Source: CAZYJR01 sp964647905
GTDB lineage: Bacteria > Desulfobacterota > DSM-4660 > Desulfatiglandales > HGW-15
Assembly: GCA_964647905.1 (NCBI GenBank)
Contig: CAZYJR010000029.1
Coordinates: 1-49,697 of the forward strand
Length of the DNA: 49,697 nucleotides
Reading direction: 5' to 3'
The first letter of the stretch is position 1. Each line of letters begins with the position of its first letter. Below, one piece after another: positions 25,201 to 33,300 of the stretch. The notes below the pieces were generated by a model that was not told the origin of the DNA, did not search any database, and saw only the letters and a list, made by a program, of their open reading frames with translations. The position numbers and the translations under genes are program-made.

Positions 25201-25790
25201 ATCCTTACGGGCTCTCGGTAGAGCGGTGGAAAGACGTCCACCACCCCGCCCCGTACCGCGAAGTCGCCTCGTTCCTCCACCAGCGAGGTGCGGGTGTACC
25301 CGCTCTCGTAGAGGCGCCTCAGGAGGGCGTCACGTTCCACCTCCTCTCCGGCCTCCAGGTAGTCCAGGGCTTGGATCAGGGCGCTCTTGGGCATTATCTT
25401 TACGGCTGCGGCCTCCACGGAGGATACGACCACGGCCCCGGGCATCTCGGTGAGGGCGTATAGGGCTTGAATCCTGCGGTTGACAAGGTCCCTTTGCGGG
25501 CTCAGGCCGGAGAGGGGGGAGATGTCATAGACCGGGAAATCGAAGAGGCGCCTCTCCTTGTAAGAGCCTCGGGTGGACTCGGGCGGGAGGAAGAATTCCA
25601 GCTCCCGGTAGAGCTCCCCGGCCTCCTTGGCGCTCGGCGTCAGGACAAGGCAGGGGCGGTCGGTGTCCGATACGATCCGGGACAGGATATAGCTCCTGGC
25701 GGAACCGGAGACGCCCGTGATTTCCAGGCATGCGGTATCGCTTCGTACTTCGTTTGCAATCGTTTTCAGTAGATCTTCTTTTCTCTGCAT
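22275..25790 (-). CDS. mfd: Transcription-repair coupling factor Mfd
   Basis: The 1171-residue translocase removes stalled RNA polymerase and recruits UvrA. It has UvrB-like N-terminal domains, a CarD-like RNAP-interacting domain (FSHLQVGDPVVHEEHGIGRY), helicase motifs (GDVGFGKTEVA Walker A, DEEQRFG, AATPIPRTLHLSLMGVRDLS, QLRGRVGRSNETAYAY) and the C-terminal TRCF domain. Length is typical. It leads the long minus-strand block. Confidence 0.97.
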   Translation of the reverse strand: MQRKEDLLKTIANEVRSDTACLEITGVSGSARSYILSRIVSDTDRPCLVLTPSAKEAGELYRELEFFLPPESTRGSYKERRLFDFPVYDISPLSGLSPQRDLVNRRIQALYALTEMPGAVVVSSVEAAAVKIMPKSALIQALDYLEAGEEVERDALLRRLYESGYTRTSLVEERGDFAVRGGVVDVFPPLYREPVRIEFWGDQVESIRHFDPLSQRSTGELDELILLPASEILLREENVKRARSMGRLPGGAREGGGFPGQEAWLAHFYTELDSLTDYLPEQGMLVRMEPASIRAGMEKFRDRFVRDAERYRGDAEEREQPFPEIQGLLLEEPEAPPAKECGLCIDFAELPVERDGGVESIHVQGATEIQDALDLRVEGKGRISMAPLAESVDTWMAQGSRVVLVSRTEQQAGRLREILANYGLEVEETAGSWNEVAAGRGLSICLGRLSRGFAWPAVGLHVVSEDEIFGPKQLRAGKKRRPGLEGLSWASFSHLQVGDPVVHEEHGIGRYGGLRKMEVEDRVNDFVVVDYEGGDRLYVPADRISILQKYVGADDKAPKLDRLGGRSWDIAKKKARKSVREIAKHLVEIYALRSYTQGHAFGPPDNTFREFEAAFEHEETPGQAKAIEDVLEDMQSDRPMDRLVCGDVGFGKTEVAVRAAFKAVSEGKQMAVLVPTTVLAEQHFQTFRSRMAPYGVRVGVLSRFKTRAEQQEMVARVRSGKIDVIIGTHRLLQKDVGFMDLGLLVVDEEQRFGVKQKEAIKSYRALVDVLALAATPIPRTLHLSLMGVRDLSLIETPPEDRRAIQTHIVPYDEATIVHALEHELERGGQVFFVHNRVQTIEPVTERLREILPSARIALAHGQMKERDLEETMIRFVRKEIDVLVCTTIIESGLDIPSANTIIIPEAERFGLAQIYQLRGRVGRSNETAYAYLLLSDTSRMTRESVKRLKALMDFSQLGAGLQLAMHDLKIRGGGNVLGFSQSGHITAVGYELYVRMVEEAVADLKGEEWREEINPEIHADISAYLPETYAADADVRLNLYRRLSGLKDPAELESLESEIKDRFGPPPREVRNLLELMWVRLLMKRLRITRLEVGRSALVLTFAGDTDVDAGALVSLVEANPNKYRLQSGDKLRILPSAPGPLEGLLEVRLLLERFSAWLNGATGPSRDIAG

Positions 25791-25946
25791 ATCCAGCTTT
25801 TTCCGTCTTGCCGTCCTTCAAGCCGCCCGAGAGGCCCCGGCGGAAAAGTCGGACCTGCCGTCAAACACACCAGGCCCCTTTTGCCTTGACCCCTCAAAGT
25901 GGGAGTGTGATAAGGGAGCGAGCAAACAAGAAAAGGAGTTGGTTAC

Positions 25947-26330
25947 ATGACCGACCTTACCAGTGACAAAGGCGGGCAAACGGTTATAGCGACCATCGAG
26001 AACAGCCTGAACCCCGGGCAGGTGGTATCCATTGTATACGTGCCCGAAGAGAACGGCTTCGCCACCTCGGGCATCCGCACGCACTTCGACCTCCCTGAGA
26101 TACTCATTCCCGCTCACCTGGTGGCCCAGGACCTGGAGCTGATGGGCGCCATTGTCTCCGCCATCCTGGAGAGGATCTCCAAGGCCTGTGAGACCGAGTC
26201 CACCTTTGCGTATTATTCCCGCTTCGAGGTGATGGGCCGGGACTTCACCATGACTCCACACGGGGATTATGTCAAGTTGGAGTCCCACCAAGACCCGCCC
26301 CAGTGGATGGAGGGGGAAGAGGAGCACTGA
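25947..26330 (+). CDS. Conserved-looking small protein of unknown function
   Basis: The 127-residue soluble protein, acidic at its C-terminus (WMEGEEEH), has no signal peptide or membrane segment. I do not recognise the family. Coding quality is good: AAAAGGAG lies 9 bp before the ATG, and the codon pattern matches its neighbours. It is divergent from mfd (156-bp shared upstream region), followed by the convergent hydrolase gene. 'DLPEILIPAHLVAQDLELM' and 'SRFEVMGRDFTMTPHGDYV' suggest a compact alpha/beta fold. Confidence 0.6.
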   Translation: MTDLTSDKGGQTVIATIENSLNPGQVVSIVYVPEENGFATSGIRTHFDLPEILIPAHLVAQDLELMGAIVSAILERISKACETESTFAYYSRFEVMGRDFTMTPHGDYVKLESHQDPPQWMEGEEEH

Positions 26331-26358
26331 ACCGGCCTAACCCGTATCGGATCCGGGC

Positions 26359-27189
26359 CTAGTGGATGCATGTGACAGTGGAAGGCGAGGGTTCGGCCTT
26401 TGCCTCGCCTTCCCGCTCCGGACGGCGTCGCTCCAAGAATCCTAATACGGCCCTGCAGTATTCCTCGGGCCTCTGCTCGTAAGTATTGTGTCCGCACTTG
26501 GGAATCACGGCCAGTTCTCCCCTCGGGAGGTGTCTGTAGAAGGCGACCCCCTGTTCCACCTCGAACAGGAAGCTCCGATCCGGGTAGAGAACCAGGGCGG
26601 GGCAGGTGACCGAGGGGAGCAGCGGACGGAGATCAAAGACCCCTGTTCCGTACGACCCTCCCTCTATCCTGAACTGGTTGAAGAATCGTTCCGCATGGTC
26701 GGCCCCGTGCCATTCCTCAAGCTTTTTTCTGAGGTGTGGCTCCAACTCATCGAACTTCTTTGGGAAGTTCTCCCTGTTGAACTCCTGCATGCTCGTCTTG
26801 CTGTAGCACTGGGTGCTGGAGACCGCTGCCGAGAGGACTTGTTCCGGGTAGTCCAGAGCGTAATCCACGGCCACCACCCCTCCCTCGCACTGCCCCACCA
26901 GGTGGAAGGCCTCCAGTCCTAGCGCCCCGGTGAGCCCTGCCAGCTCGCGCACGCCGGCCGCCCTGAACCCCCTGCTTACATAAAACGATTGGAAGTCGTC
27001 TCCCTTGTCCGAGCGGCCGTAGCCACGGCGGTCGTAGAGGATCACCCTGTAGCCGGCTTCAATCAGCCGAGGGGCTATCTCCTCCCACATCCGCGTGCAA
27101 CCGAACCCGTGGTGCAGCAGGACCACCGGCTCCCCCAGGCCGTAATCCTCAAAATAGATCCTGAAGCCGTCCATTACTGTGTAAGGCAT
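26359..27189 (-). CDS. Alpha/beta-fold hydrolase with a cysteine nucleophile position
   Basis: The 276-residue protein has the alpha/beta-hydrolase fold: oxyanion motif HHGFGC, nucleophile elbow GQCEGG (C101), acid D204 (VLYPDRS) and H234 (KCGHNTYEQ). The elbow usually holds Ser; Cys is known in dienelactone hydrolase and a few relatives. The TGC codon at 26889-26887 is clear. The start at 27189 is set by GGAGGATGCA; the open frame extends upstream to 27522 without an initiation signal. The substrate is unknown. It is divergent from a GlcD-type oxidase (203-bp gap), so it may belong to the same organic-acid pathway. Confidence 0.85.
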   Translation of the reverse strand: MPYTVMDGFRIYFEDYGLGEPVVLLHHGFGCTRMWEEIAPRLIEAGYRVILYDRRGYGRSDKGDDFQSFYVSRGFRAAGVRELAGLTGALGLEAFHLVGQCEGGVVAVDYALDYPEQVLSAAVSSTQCYSKTSMQEFNRENFPKKFDELEPHLRKKLEEWHGADHAERFFNQFRIEGGSYGTGVFDLRPLLPSVTCPALVLYPDRSFLFEVEQGVAFYRHLPRGELAVIPKCGHNTYEQRPEEYCRAVLGFLERRRPEREGEAKAEPSPSTVTCIH

Positions 27190-27392
27190 TGCATCCTCCA
27201 TGGGAAATAGGGGTCTCTTTATCACAGCCGGCTTCCACGTGCAATCGGCGGATAACTCCCTGCCGCCGGAGGGTTGCCTCAGCCCGGTTGTAATGCCGGC
27301 CGGTTTCCTGTATGAAGGGCTGACCGAAACAGCGGTCCCGGAGCCGGACCGATTTGTAATGAAGTGAGAACCCAAGGAGAAAGGAGGTCCGG

Positions 27393-28781
27393 TTGGGCGG
27401 TTACACTCCGATCGACGAGACGCTTTTTGAGCGACTTCGGTCCTTGGTGGGGCATGACCGTATCTCCAGGGGCAGCTCGAACCTGGAGCTCCACTCAAAG
27501 GACGAGTCCCATCATGAGCCACGAATGCCGGAGGCCGTCATATGGCCTGTGAGCGAGGATGAGACGGCGGCCGTTGTTCGGTTCGCCAATGAGCATGTCG
27601 TACCCGTAACCGGCTGGGGCTCGGGGAGCAGCCTGGAGGGGAATCCCATCCCGGTATCCGGTGGAATCGTGCTGGACTTTGCCATGATGAACCGCATCCT
27701 GGAGGTGAGGGACGAGGACTTCCAGGCGGACGTGGAGCCCGGGGTGGTCTACCAGGACTTGAACCACCGGCTGCGCCACAAGGGGCTCTTCTTCGCCCCC
27801 GACCCCGGGGCGCGGGCCACCGTCGGGGGGATGATCGCCAACAATGCCAGTGGGACCCGGACGGTGAAGTACGGCTCCACCAGGCGGAACATATTGAGAC
27901 TCCGGGTGGTGACGGCCGACGGAGGTATAATGACTGTCGGGACCCGCTCCTCAAAGACTTCGTCCGGTTATGGGTTGAAGGACTTGGTGGTCGGATCGGA
28001 GGGGACGTTGGGGATGGTTGTTCAGGCGACCGTCAGGCTTGCAGGGCTGCCCGGGGCCTTTTCAGCGGCCGTGGCGAGCCTCCCGTCGGTGGAGGCCTGC
28101 GCAAGGGCGGTCTTCCAGATGATTCGCGGCGGACTGGACCCGGCGGCACTGGAGCTCATGAGCCCGGAATGCATAGAGGTCATGAACAGCGAGAGGGACT
28201 TGGGCCTGCCGGTCTCCCCGACCTTGTTCATGGAGTTTCATGGGGCTGCAGAGGCCCACTTGGCCGATGTGATGGGCATGGCCGAGGAGATCTGCACGGA
28301 CGAGGGCGGGGCCGCCTTCCGCACCGGTTTGGGAAGGGAGGAAAGAGACAGATTGTTCAGCGCACGCCATGAGCTAGGTGAAATGATCCGGAGAAAGCAC
28401 CCGGGTCGCACTCACACCACGGCGGATGTCGCCGTGCCTGTTTCCGCCTACCCTGATATCATTGCTTGGAGCGAGAACGCCCTGGGGGAGGCCGGAATCC
28501 CGGGCTACATCTTCAGCCATGCAGGCGACGGGAACCTCCACCTGGTGTTCATGGGAAAGACCGGTGACCCTGAGGAGTGGCGGCGCATTGGCGAAATCTA
28601 CGACAGGCTCGTGGAGCGCGCCTTGGCCGCAGGCGGGACTGCCACGGGCGAGCATGGAGTGGGGCTGGGCAAGAGGAAGTACATGGAGGCCGAGCACGGA
28701 GCCTCCGTGCAGTGGATGAGGCGTATCAAGCAACTCTTCGACCCCAAGGGGATCCTGAACCCGGGCAAGGTTCTGCCCTGA
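27393..28781 (+). CDS. FAD-linked oxidase of the GlcD/D-lactate dehydrogenase type
   Basis: The 462-residue flavoprotein has a PCMH-type FAD domain (WGSGSSLEGN, DPGARATVGGMIANNASG, GLKDLVVGSEGTLGMV) and a FAD-oxidase C-terminal domain with HAGDGNLH and GEHGVGLGKRKYM. Family members oxidise D-2-hydroxy acids such as D-lactate or glycolate and pass electrons to iron-sulfur partners or quinones. No GlcE/GlcF gene is adjacent. The start is TTG at 27393, six bases after AAGGAGG; there is no ATG nearby. It is followed by a small DUF2007-type gene. Confidence 0.9.
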   Translation: MGGYTPIDETLFERLRSLVGHDRISRGSSNLELHSKDESHHEPRMPEAVIWPVSEDETAAVVRFANEHVVPVTGWGSGSSLEGNPIPVSGGIVLDFAMMNRILEVRDEDFQADVEPGVVYQDLNHRLRHKGLFFAPDPGARATVGGMIANNASGTRTVKYGSTRRNILRLRVVTADGGIMTVGTRSSKTSSGYGLKDLVVGSEGTLGMVVQATVRLAGLPGAFSAAVASLPSVEACARAVFQMIRGGLDPAALELMSPECIEVMNSERDLGLPVSPTLFMEFHGAAEAHLADVMGMAEEICTDEGGAAFRTGLGREERDRLFSARHELGEMIRRKHPGRTHTTADVAVPVSAYPDIIAWSENALGEAGIPGYIFSHAGDGNLHLVFMGKTGDPEEWRRIGEIYDRLVERALAAGGTATGEHGVGLGKRKYMEAEHGASVQWMRRIKQLFDPKGILNPGKVLP

Positions 28782-28834
28782 GGGGCAAGGGAGTGATACC
28801 CGGTGGGAGCTCCGGGGGAGCAAGGGAGGAGCCT

Positions 28835-29074
28835 ATGGAAGGATACGTGCGTGTGGGCGCCCTGGACAACGAGATCGAGGCCATGCTCCTGAAATCCGTC
28901 CTTGAGGAGAGGGGGATCCCCCACCTGCTGGAGTCCTATCACGACACCGCATATGACGGGCTGTTTCAGGCCCAGAAGGGCTGGGGAGTGGTGGCCGTGC
29001 CCCGGTCCCACCAGCAGGAGACCAGGGAGATCCTTGAGGATATCCGGAAGGGTGCGCATGAGGACCACGGCTGA
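28835..29074 (+). CDS. DUF2007-like small protein
   Basis: The 79-residue protein has the DUF2007 (putative prokaryotic signal-transducing) look: 'DNEIEAMLLKSVLEERGIP' then 'VAVPRSHQQETREILED'. The ATG at 28835 follows AGGGAGGAG. The stop overlaps the next gene by 17 bp, showing translational coupling. The function is unknown. Confidence 0.75.
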   Translation: MEGYVRVGALDNEIEAMLLKSVLEERGIPHLLESYHDTAYDGLFQAQKGWGVVAVPRSHQQETREILEDIRKGAHEDHG

Positions 29075-29678
29075 TCGCGGCGCGGGTGGAGGCGGGACAA
29101 GACTGGAGGAGCTGCTGCGCTTTGGACAAGAGTCAGGGGCCACCGGGGCGGCCCTCATCTCTCCTGCGGGCATAGTTGTGGACGAGAGGCTGGCCCGGAT
29201 GTGCAGGGAGCCAGGGTGCCCGAATTACGGCCTTTCCAGGAGCTGCCCCCCGCATGTATCAGGCCCTTCGGCATTCAGGGAGGGCCTCGGGGACTATGAC
29301 CGCGCATTGGTCTTCAAGATAGAGGTCCCTTCGGAGGTCCTTTTCTCGGACCAGCGGAGGGAGGTCTTTCAATTGCTCCACCAGCTGGCGGCCGGGCTCG
29401 AGCATCGGGCCGTGGAGCGTGGTTTCGCGGACTCACGGGGCTATGCGGGCGGCTCGTGCAAGAACATTTTCTGCCATGATGAGAGTGAGTGCCTTGCGCT
29501 TTCGGAACCGGGGGAATGCAGGAACCCCGGGCTGGCCAGGCCTTCTATGTCCGGTTTCGGGATAAACGTATCCAGGCTCATGCAGACCGCCGGGTGGCAT
29601 CCGGACAAGCTCACGGCCGGTAGCGGATCCGTCCGCCCCCGGATGACATATGTCTGCGGCCTGGTATTGATCGGGTGA
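29058..29678 (+). CDS. DUF2284-type predicted metal-binding protein
   Basis: About 206 residues carrying the DUF2284 cysteine pattern: MCREPGCPNYGLSRSCPPHV, then GGSCKNIFCHDESECLALSEPGECRNP, ending in NVSRLMQTAGW. These cysteines are thought to bind a metal or Fe-S cluster; the physiological role is not known. The ATG at 29058 gives the family N-terminus and overlaps the DUF2007-like gene. Confidence 0.85.
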   Translation: MRTTADRGAGGGGTRLEELLRFGQESGATGAALISPAGIVVDERLARMCREPGCPNYGLSRSCPPHVSGPSAFREGLGDYDRALVFKIEVPSEVLFSDQRREVFQLLHQLAAGLEHRAVERGFADSRGYAGGSCKNIFCHDESECLALSEPGECRNPGLARPSMSGFGINVSRLMQTAGWHPDKLTAGSGSVRPRMTYVCGLVLIG

Positions 29679-29728
29679 GAGGCCCGTTTGAGTGCACTCG
29701 GCCCGGACGGGTGCGCTGAAAAGGAGGG

Positions 29729-30664
29729 ATGATAGGGTTGATCTTCGACGGTACCGGGGAAGTGACGGAGGGCCTTCATGTATTGGGTTCGGCGGCGGTC
29801 CCTGTTTACCTGCTGGACGGCCCCGAGCCGGTGCTTTTTGACGGGGGGATCACCTGCCTGGGAGAGGCCTATGTGGAGGCCGCCAGGGAGGCCCTTGGCG
29901 GGCGGGAGCCCGCGGCTCTCTACTTGACGCATGTTCATTTCGACCACTGCGGAGCGGTCTCCCGCCTCAAGCGGGCCTTTCCGGGTATGTCGGTTGCGGG
30001 TTCTGCCAAGTCCAAGGAGCTCATGCAGCGGCCGAACGCGGTCAAGCTGATCACGGAGCTGAACAGGACGGCCGCGGACGCGGTCTACGGAATTGATCCT
30101 GGCCGATTGTCCGGCGAGCCTTTTGAGCCTTTTGAAATCGATACGGTGGTGGAGCCCGGCCGCGAGATCAGCCTGGGTGCCGGCATCCACCTCCGGGCCC
30201 TGGCCTCGCCCGGGCATACCTGGGACTTCCTCAGCTACTACATACCTGAAAGACGCCTCCTGGTGGGTTCCGAGGCGGTGGGCGTGGCCAATACCTCAGG
30301 CTACGTGGTCGCGGACTGCCTGGTGGACTTCCTGGTTTACATGACCTCGCTCAGGAGGCTCGCGGCACTTGATGTGGACATCCTATGCCAAGCCCATCAT
30401 TACGTATATCTGGGCCGGGATGTACCGAGTTTCTTCCGGAGATCCACCAGGAACGCGGTAGAGTTCCAGGCCCTGGTGGAGTCTCTCTGGGAGGAGACGG
30501 GCCGGGATTTCTCCGAGACCGTGGAACGGGTGAAGATGCTGGAGTGGGATCCCCTGCCTCTCCCGAAGCAGCCTGAGCCGGCCTACCGGATCAACCTGGA
30601 GGCGCGGATCAGGAGCGTCCTGAAACATTCGCGGCCGGACAAGCGGGCCTCCACTGACGCTTGA
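29729..30664 (+). CDS. Metallo-beta-lactamase fold hydrolase
   Basis: The 311-residue protein has an MBL fold with zinc motif THVHFDHCG (HxHxDH) and later histidines in SPGHTWDFLSYY and CQAHHYVY. The substrate is undetermined; glyoxalase II-like, lactonase or other thioesterase roles are all possible. The ATG at 29729 lies only one base after AAGGAGG, so the in-frame TTG at 29738, with better spacing, may be the real start. It lies 50 bp downstream of the DUF2284 gene. Confidence 0.88.
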   Translation: MIGLIFDGTGEVTEGLHVLGSAAVPVYLLDGPEPVLFDGGITCLGEAYVEAAREALGGREPAALYLTHVHFDHCGAVSRLKRAFPGMSVAGSAKSKELMQRPNAVKLITELNRTAADAVYGIDPGRLSGEPFEPFEIDTVVEPGREISLGAGIHLRALASPGHTWDFLSYYIPERRLLVGSEAVGVANTSGYVVADCLVDFLVYMTSLRRLAALDVDILCQAHHYVYLGRDVPSFFRRSTRNAVEFQALVESLWEETGRDFSETVERVKMLEWDPLPLPKQPEPAYRINLEARIRSVLKHSRPDKRASTDA

Positions 30665-30686
30665 TGCGGGCGGTCCTCGGGGGCGG

Positions 30687-31277
30687 TCATCCTTCGCCGG
30701 AGCCGGCGGCCGGCTCCATGCTGCCCCCCCTTATCTTCTGGTCATAGACGGAGAGCAGGAAGACCGTGGCCAGGGGCTGCGTAAAGAGCCAGCCGACATA
30801 GGTGGATACCCCGACTGCGCTCAAGCCCAAGAAGATGATCACCACCACTACCTGGTCCAGGATGTTTTCGTGGACGCTCATCCGGAAGCTCTCCTTGATC
30901 GCGTCTATGACCCCCAGGCCTCGGTCGGTCATCAAGGGAAGGACATAAAGGCAGCAAAAGGCGATGGCCACGGTGGCTATGATCCCCGGGAGGACCAGTA
31001 GGGCGAAGCCCGTTATTATTATCAGCACGGCCGCCACGGAGAATCCCAGCAGAGGGAGGAACAGGCGCATATGGCCGAAGATATCCTGCACTCGAGGCTC
31101 GCGCCCCTCCCTTGCCAGGAGCAGGACGGCGTGCATATAGCCGGCCATCAGGACCGGGGTGAGGATCCCGAAGGTTATCAACCCTCCCATGTAGAGGACC
31201 AGGGTCATGATGAGAAGAGTCGCTATATGGCGTATGGTAAGTTTCCATGCGGTTTCTATGTGTGCCTTGAAGTCCAT
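30687..31277 (-). CDS. Integral membrane protein of unknown function
   Basis: The 196-residue protein has about five hydrophobic helices and resembles the membrane domains of the DUF975/GPDPase-membrane group (SFRMSVHENILDQVVVVIIF, VGWLFTQPLATVFLLSVYDQ). It is probably an inner-membrane protein. The start at 31277 follows GGAAGGAGTGGTC; the frame extends upstream without support. It is divergent from tetR across a 203-bp spacer that holds a perfect palindrome. Confidence 0.7.
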   Translation of the reverse strand: MDFKAHIETAWKLTIRHIATLLIMTLVLYMGGLITFGILTPVLMAGYMHAVLLLAREGREPRVQDIFGHMRLFLPLLGFSVAAVLIIITGFALLVLPGIIATVAIAFCCLYVLPLMTDRGLGVIDAIKESFRMSVHENILDQVVVVIIFLGLSAVGVSTYVGWLFTQPLATVFLLSVYDQKIRGGSMEPAAGSGEG

Positions 31278-31426
31278 GACCACTCCTTCCCAAGAGGTTT
31301 GTGCAGCCCGGATGCCGAGCTCTACCGGCGCGCCGCCGCCTCGAGAACCGCTGCAGGATATCAAACGAATAGCACAATCAGCGGTCGTTTGTCCAGCGGA
31401 AGCAGATGAAGGATCGGGGAGGATTT

Positions 31427-31446
31427 TATACCTACCGGTAGGTATA
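31427..31446. promoter_or_regulatory. Perfect 20-bp palindrome, likely TetR operator
   Basis: The half-site TATACCTACC is followed directly by its complement GGTAGGTATA, 35 bp before the tetR-type gene. TetR regulators typically bind such 14-20 bp dyads in front of their own gene. It also lies 149 bp upstream of the divergent membrane-protein gene. It is the likely autoregulatory and efflux-pump operator. Confidence 0.75.
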
Positions 31447-31480
31447 TTTTTCTTGACCCTGCCACCTTGCTGTGCTAGAG

Positions 31481-32233
31481 ATGCCGCTCTTTACGCGCCG
31501 AGAACGCTTGGGCCGGGGCCGGGCAAGCCGGGGGGAACAGGGGTTGAGCACCAGAAAACGCCGAGGGCAGTCAGAATCCGATTCCAGGGGGCTCATCCTG
31601 GATGCGGCGACAGAGCTTTTCGCGGAGAAGGGTTACGCTGCCACCAAGGTCCAGGAGATCGTGGGCAGGGCCGGGGTTACCAAGCCTGTTCTCTATTACT
31701 ACTTCCGGAACAAGGAGGGGCTGTTCAAGGCCATATTGGAACGGGCGGGGAAGTTGCAGGAGGACGTGATGTCCGAGGTGTGGTCCTCCTCCGGGAGCGC
31801 CTTGGATCGTTTTCAGTGGTTTTACAACCGGGTCTACGAGGAGCTGGTGGAAAACCGGGACCTCTTTCGTTTCATACACCACGTGGTCTTCGCGCAGCCC
31901 AGAGGCACCCCCCGCTTCGACATCGCGGGACACCGCCGGCGGACCGTGGAGGTGCTGAGCAGGATCTGCGAGCAGGGAATTGAGCAAGGCGAGCTAGCAG
32001 ATCGAGACCCAGGGGAGATGGCCATGATGGTGTTGGCCATAGTCGATTTCTGTGTCCACCACGATTTTCTGCATCCGGAATCCGCCGACAGGGAGAGGCC
32101 CAATCGTATGCTGGGGATGGCTTTCGGGGGCCTGGGGCCCGTTGCCGGCGGTAATGCCGGAGACCCGGACTCAGACGTGCACTCGAGCAAGGGAAAGGCG
32201 AAACAAAGCTGCGCGGGGAAATCGAAGCGATGA
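31481..32233 (+). CDS. TetR-family transcriptional regulator
   Basis: About 250 residues with a TetR_N HTH (about 30-80, LILDAATELFAEKGYAATKVQEIVGRAGVTKPVLYYYF) and a helical ligand-binding C-terminal domain. It probably represses the RND pair downstream, since its stop overlaps the adaptor's start by 4 bp. The start is uncertain: ATG 31481, GTG 31472, or TTG 31544, which would give the usual short TetR N-terminus. The last ~40 residues are low-complexity and not part of the fold. Confidence 0.88.
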   Translation: MPLFTRRERLGRGRASRGEQGLSTRKRRGQSESDSRGLILDAATELFAEKGYAATKVQEIVGRAGVTKPVLYYYFRNKEGLFKAILERAGKLQEDVMSEVWSSSGSALDRFQWFYNRVYEELVENRDLFRFIHHVVFAQPRGTPRFDIAGHRRRTVEVLSRICEQGIEQGELADRDPGEMAMMVLAIVDFCVHHDFLHPESADRERPNRMLGMAFGGLGPVAGGNAGDPDSDVHSSKGKAKQSCAGKSKR

Positions 32234-33300
32234 AATCAAGCCGTGTAAGATCCTTTCGGTTTTTTGCCGGGTTCTTTCTCGCCATGATCTCGGCCTCCCT
32301 TCCGGCCGGTGGCTGTGACCGGGGCAGGAGCCAGGCCCAGGAAGAGAATAAGACCGCCGAGAGGCGGGCCGTGCCCGTTTCCATCGAGGTGGTGGAGCCA
32401 AGGCCGGTTCGGGACATGCTGGTCTTGCCCGGCGAGACCGAGGCGTGGCAGGACGTCCTGCTATCATCGGATACCGTGGGGCAGGTGGAGTGGATCGGCC
32501 CTAAAGAGGGAGACTCGGTGAAGCAGGGCGAGCTCCTGGCAAAGGTTGACGTCTCCTCTCTCAAGGCGTCCCTGGACCGGGCCGAGGCTGCCTTCAAGCT
32601 CGCAGACGAGGTCTACCAAAGAAGGTTGCAGCTCCACGAAAAGAGCCTGATCGCACAGGAGGACCTGGACAGGAGCAGGACCGAGCGCACCCTTGCCGAG
32701 GGGGACCTCAGGCAGGCTCGGGTGGAGTACGAGCGGGGCTTTATCAAGGCGCCCGTCTCGGGCATTGTCAACCGATTGTTCGTGGACCAGGGGGAGTTCA
32801 TCGGAAGGGGCGATCCGCTGGCTGAGCTGGTTAACGTGGATCGGATCAAGATCAACGTGGACGTCCCGGAGCTGGATGTACGCTACCTGAAAAAGGGCCA
32901 GGATGCGGCGGTACGAATAGACGCCTTCCCGGAGCGGGAGATCCCGGGCAAGGTGGACTTCGTGGCCTTCAAGGCCGCCCCCGCCACCAAGACCTTCAAG
33001 GTCCGGGTGCTGATAGAAAACCCGGACCGGGAGATCCGCCCGGGCATGATCGGCAGGGTGGCCTTTGTGCGCCGGGTGATCCCTGAGGCCGTTACCGCTC
33101 CTTTGTTCGCCATTCTCGACAAGAGCGGGGAGAGGGTGGTCTACGTGGAGGAAGACGGGACGGCCCACGCCCGTACCGTTTCCCTGGGGGTTATCGAGGG
33201 CGACCGGGCCCGGATAACCGAGGGCCTGAGCCCGGGGGATCGCCTCATAGTGAGAGGTCACACAGAGGTGGAGGAAGGCATGCGGGTGGAGGTCAGGTAG
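32230..33300 (+). CDS. RND efflux periplasmic adaptor (membrane fusion lipoprotein)
   Basis: The 356-residue HlyD/AcrA-type adaptor has a lipobox (PAGGC, about residues 26-30), a biotinyl-lipoyl-like half (WIGPKEGDSVKQGELLAKVD), a coiled hairpin (about 105-150), a second lipoyl half (FIKAPVSGIVNRLFVDQGEFIG) and a beta-barrel/MP domain. It joins the RND pump to an outer-membrane channel. The ATG overlaps the tetR stop, and the pump gene follows directly after its own stop. No TolC-type gene is in the window. Confidence 0.93.
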   Translation: MKSSRVRSFRFFAGFFLAMISASLPAGGCDRGRSQAQEENKTAERRAVPVSIEVVEPRPVRDMLVLPGETEAWQDVLLSSDTVGQVEWIGPKEGDSVKQGELLAKVDVSSLKASLDRAEAAFKLADEVYQRRLQLHEKSLIAQEDLDRSRTERTLAEGDLRQARVEYERGFIKAPVSGIVNRLFVDQGEFIGRGDPLAELVNVDRIKINVDVPELDVRYLKKGQDAAVRIDAFPEREIPGKVDFVAFKAAPATKTFKVRVLIENPDREIRPGMIGRVAFVRRVIPEAVTAPLFAILDKSGERVVYVEEDGTAHARTVSLGVIEGDRARITEGLSPGDRLIVRGHTEVEEGMRVEVR

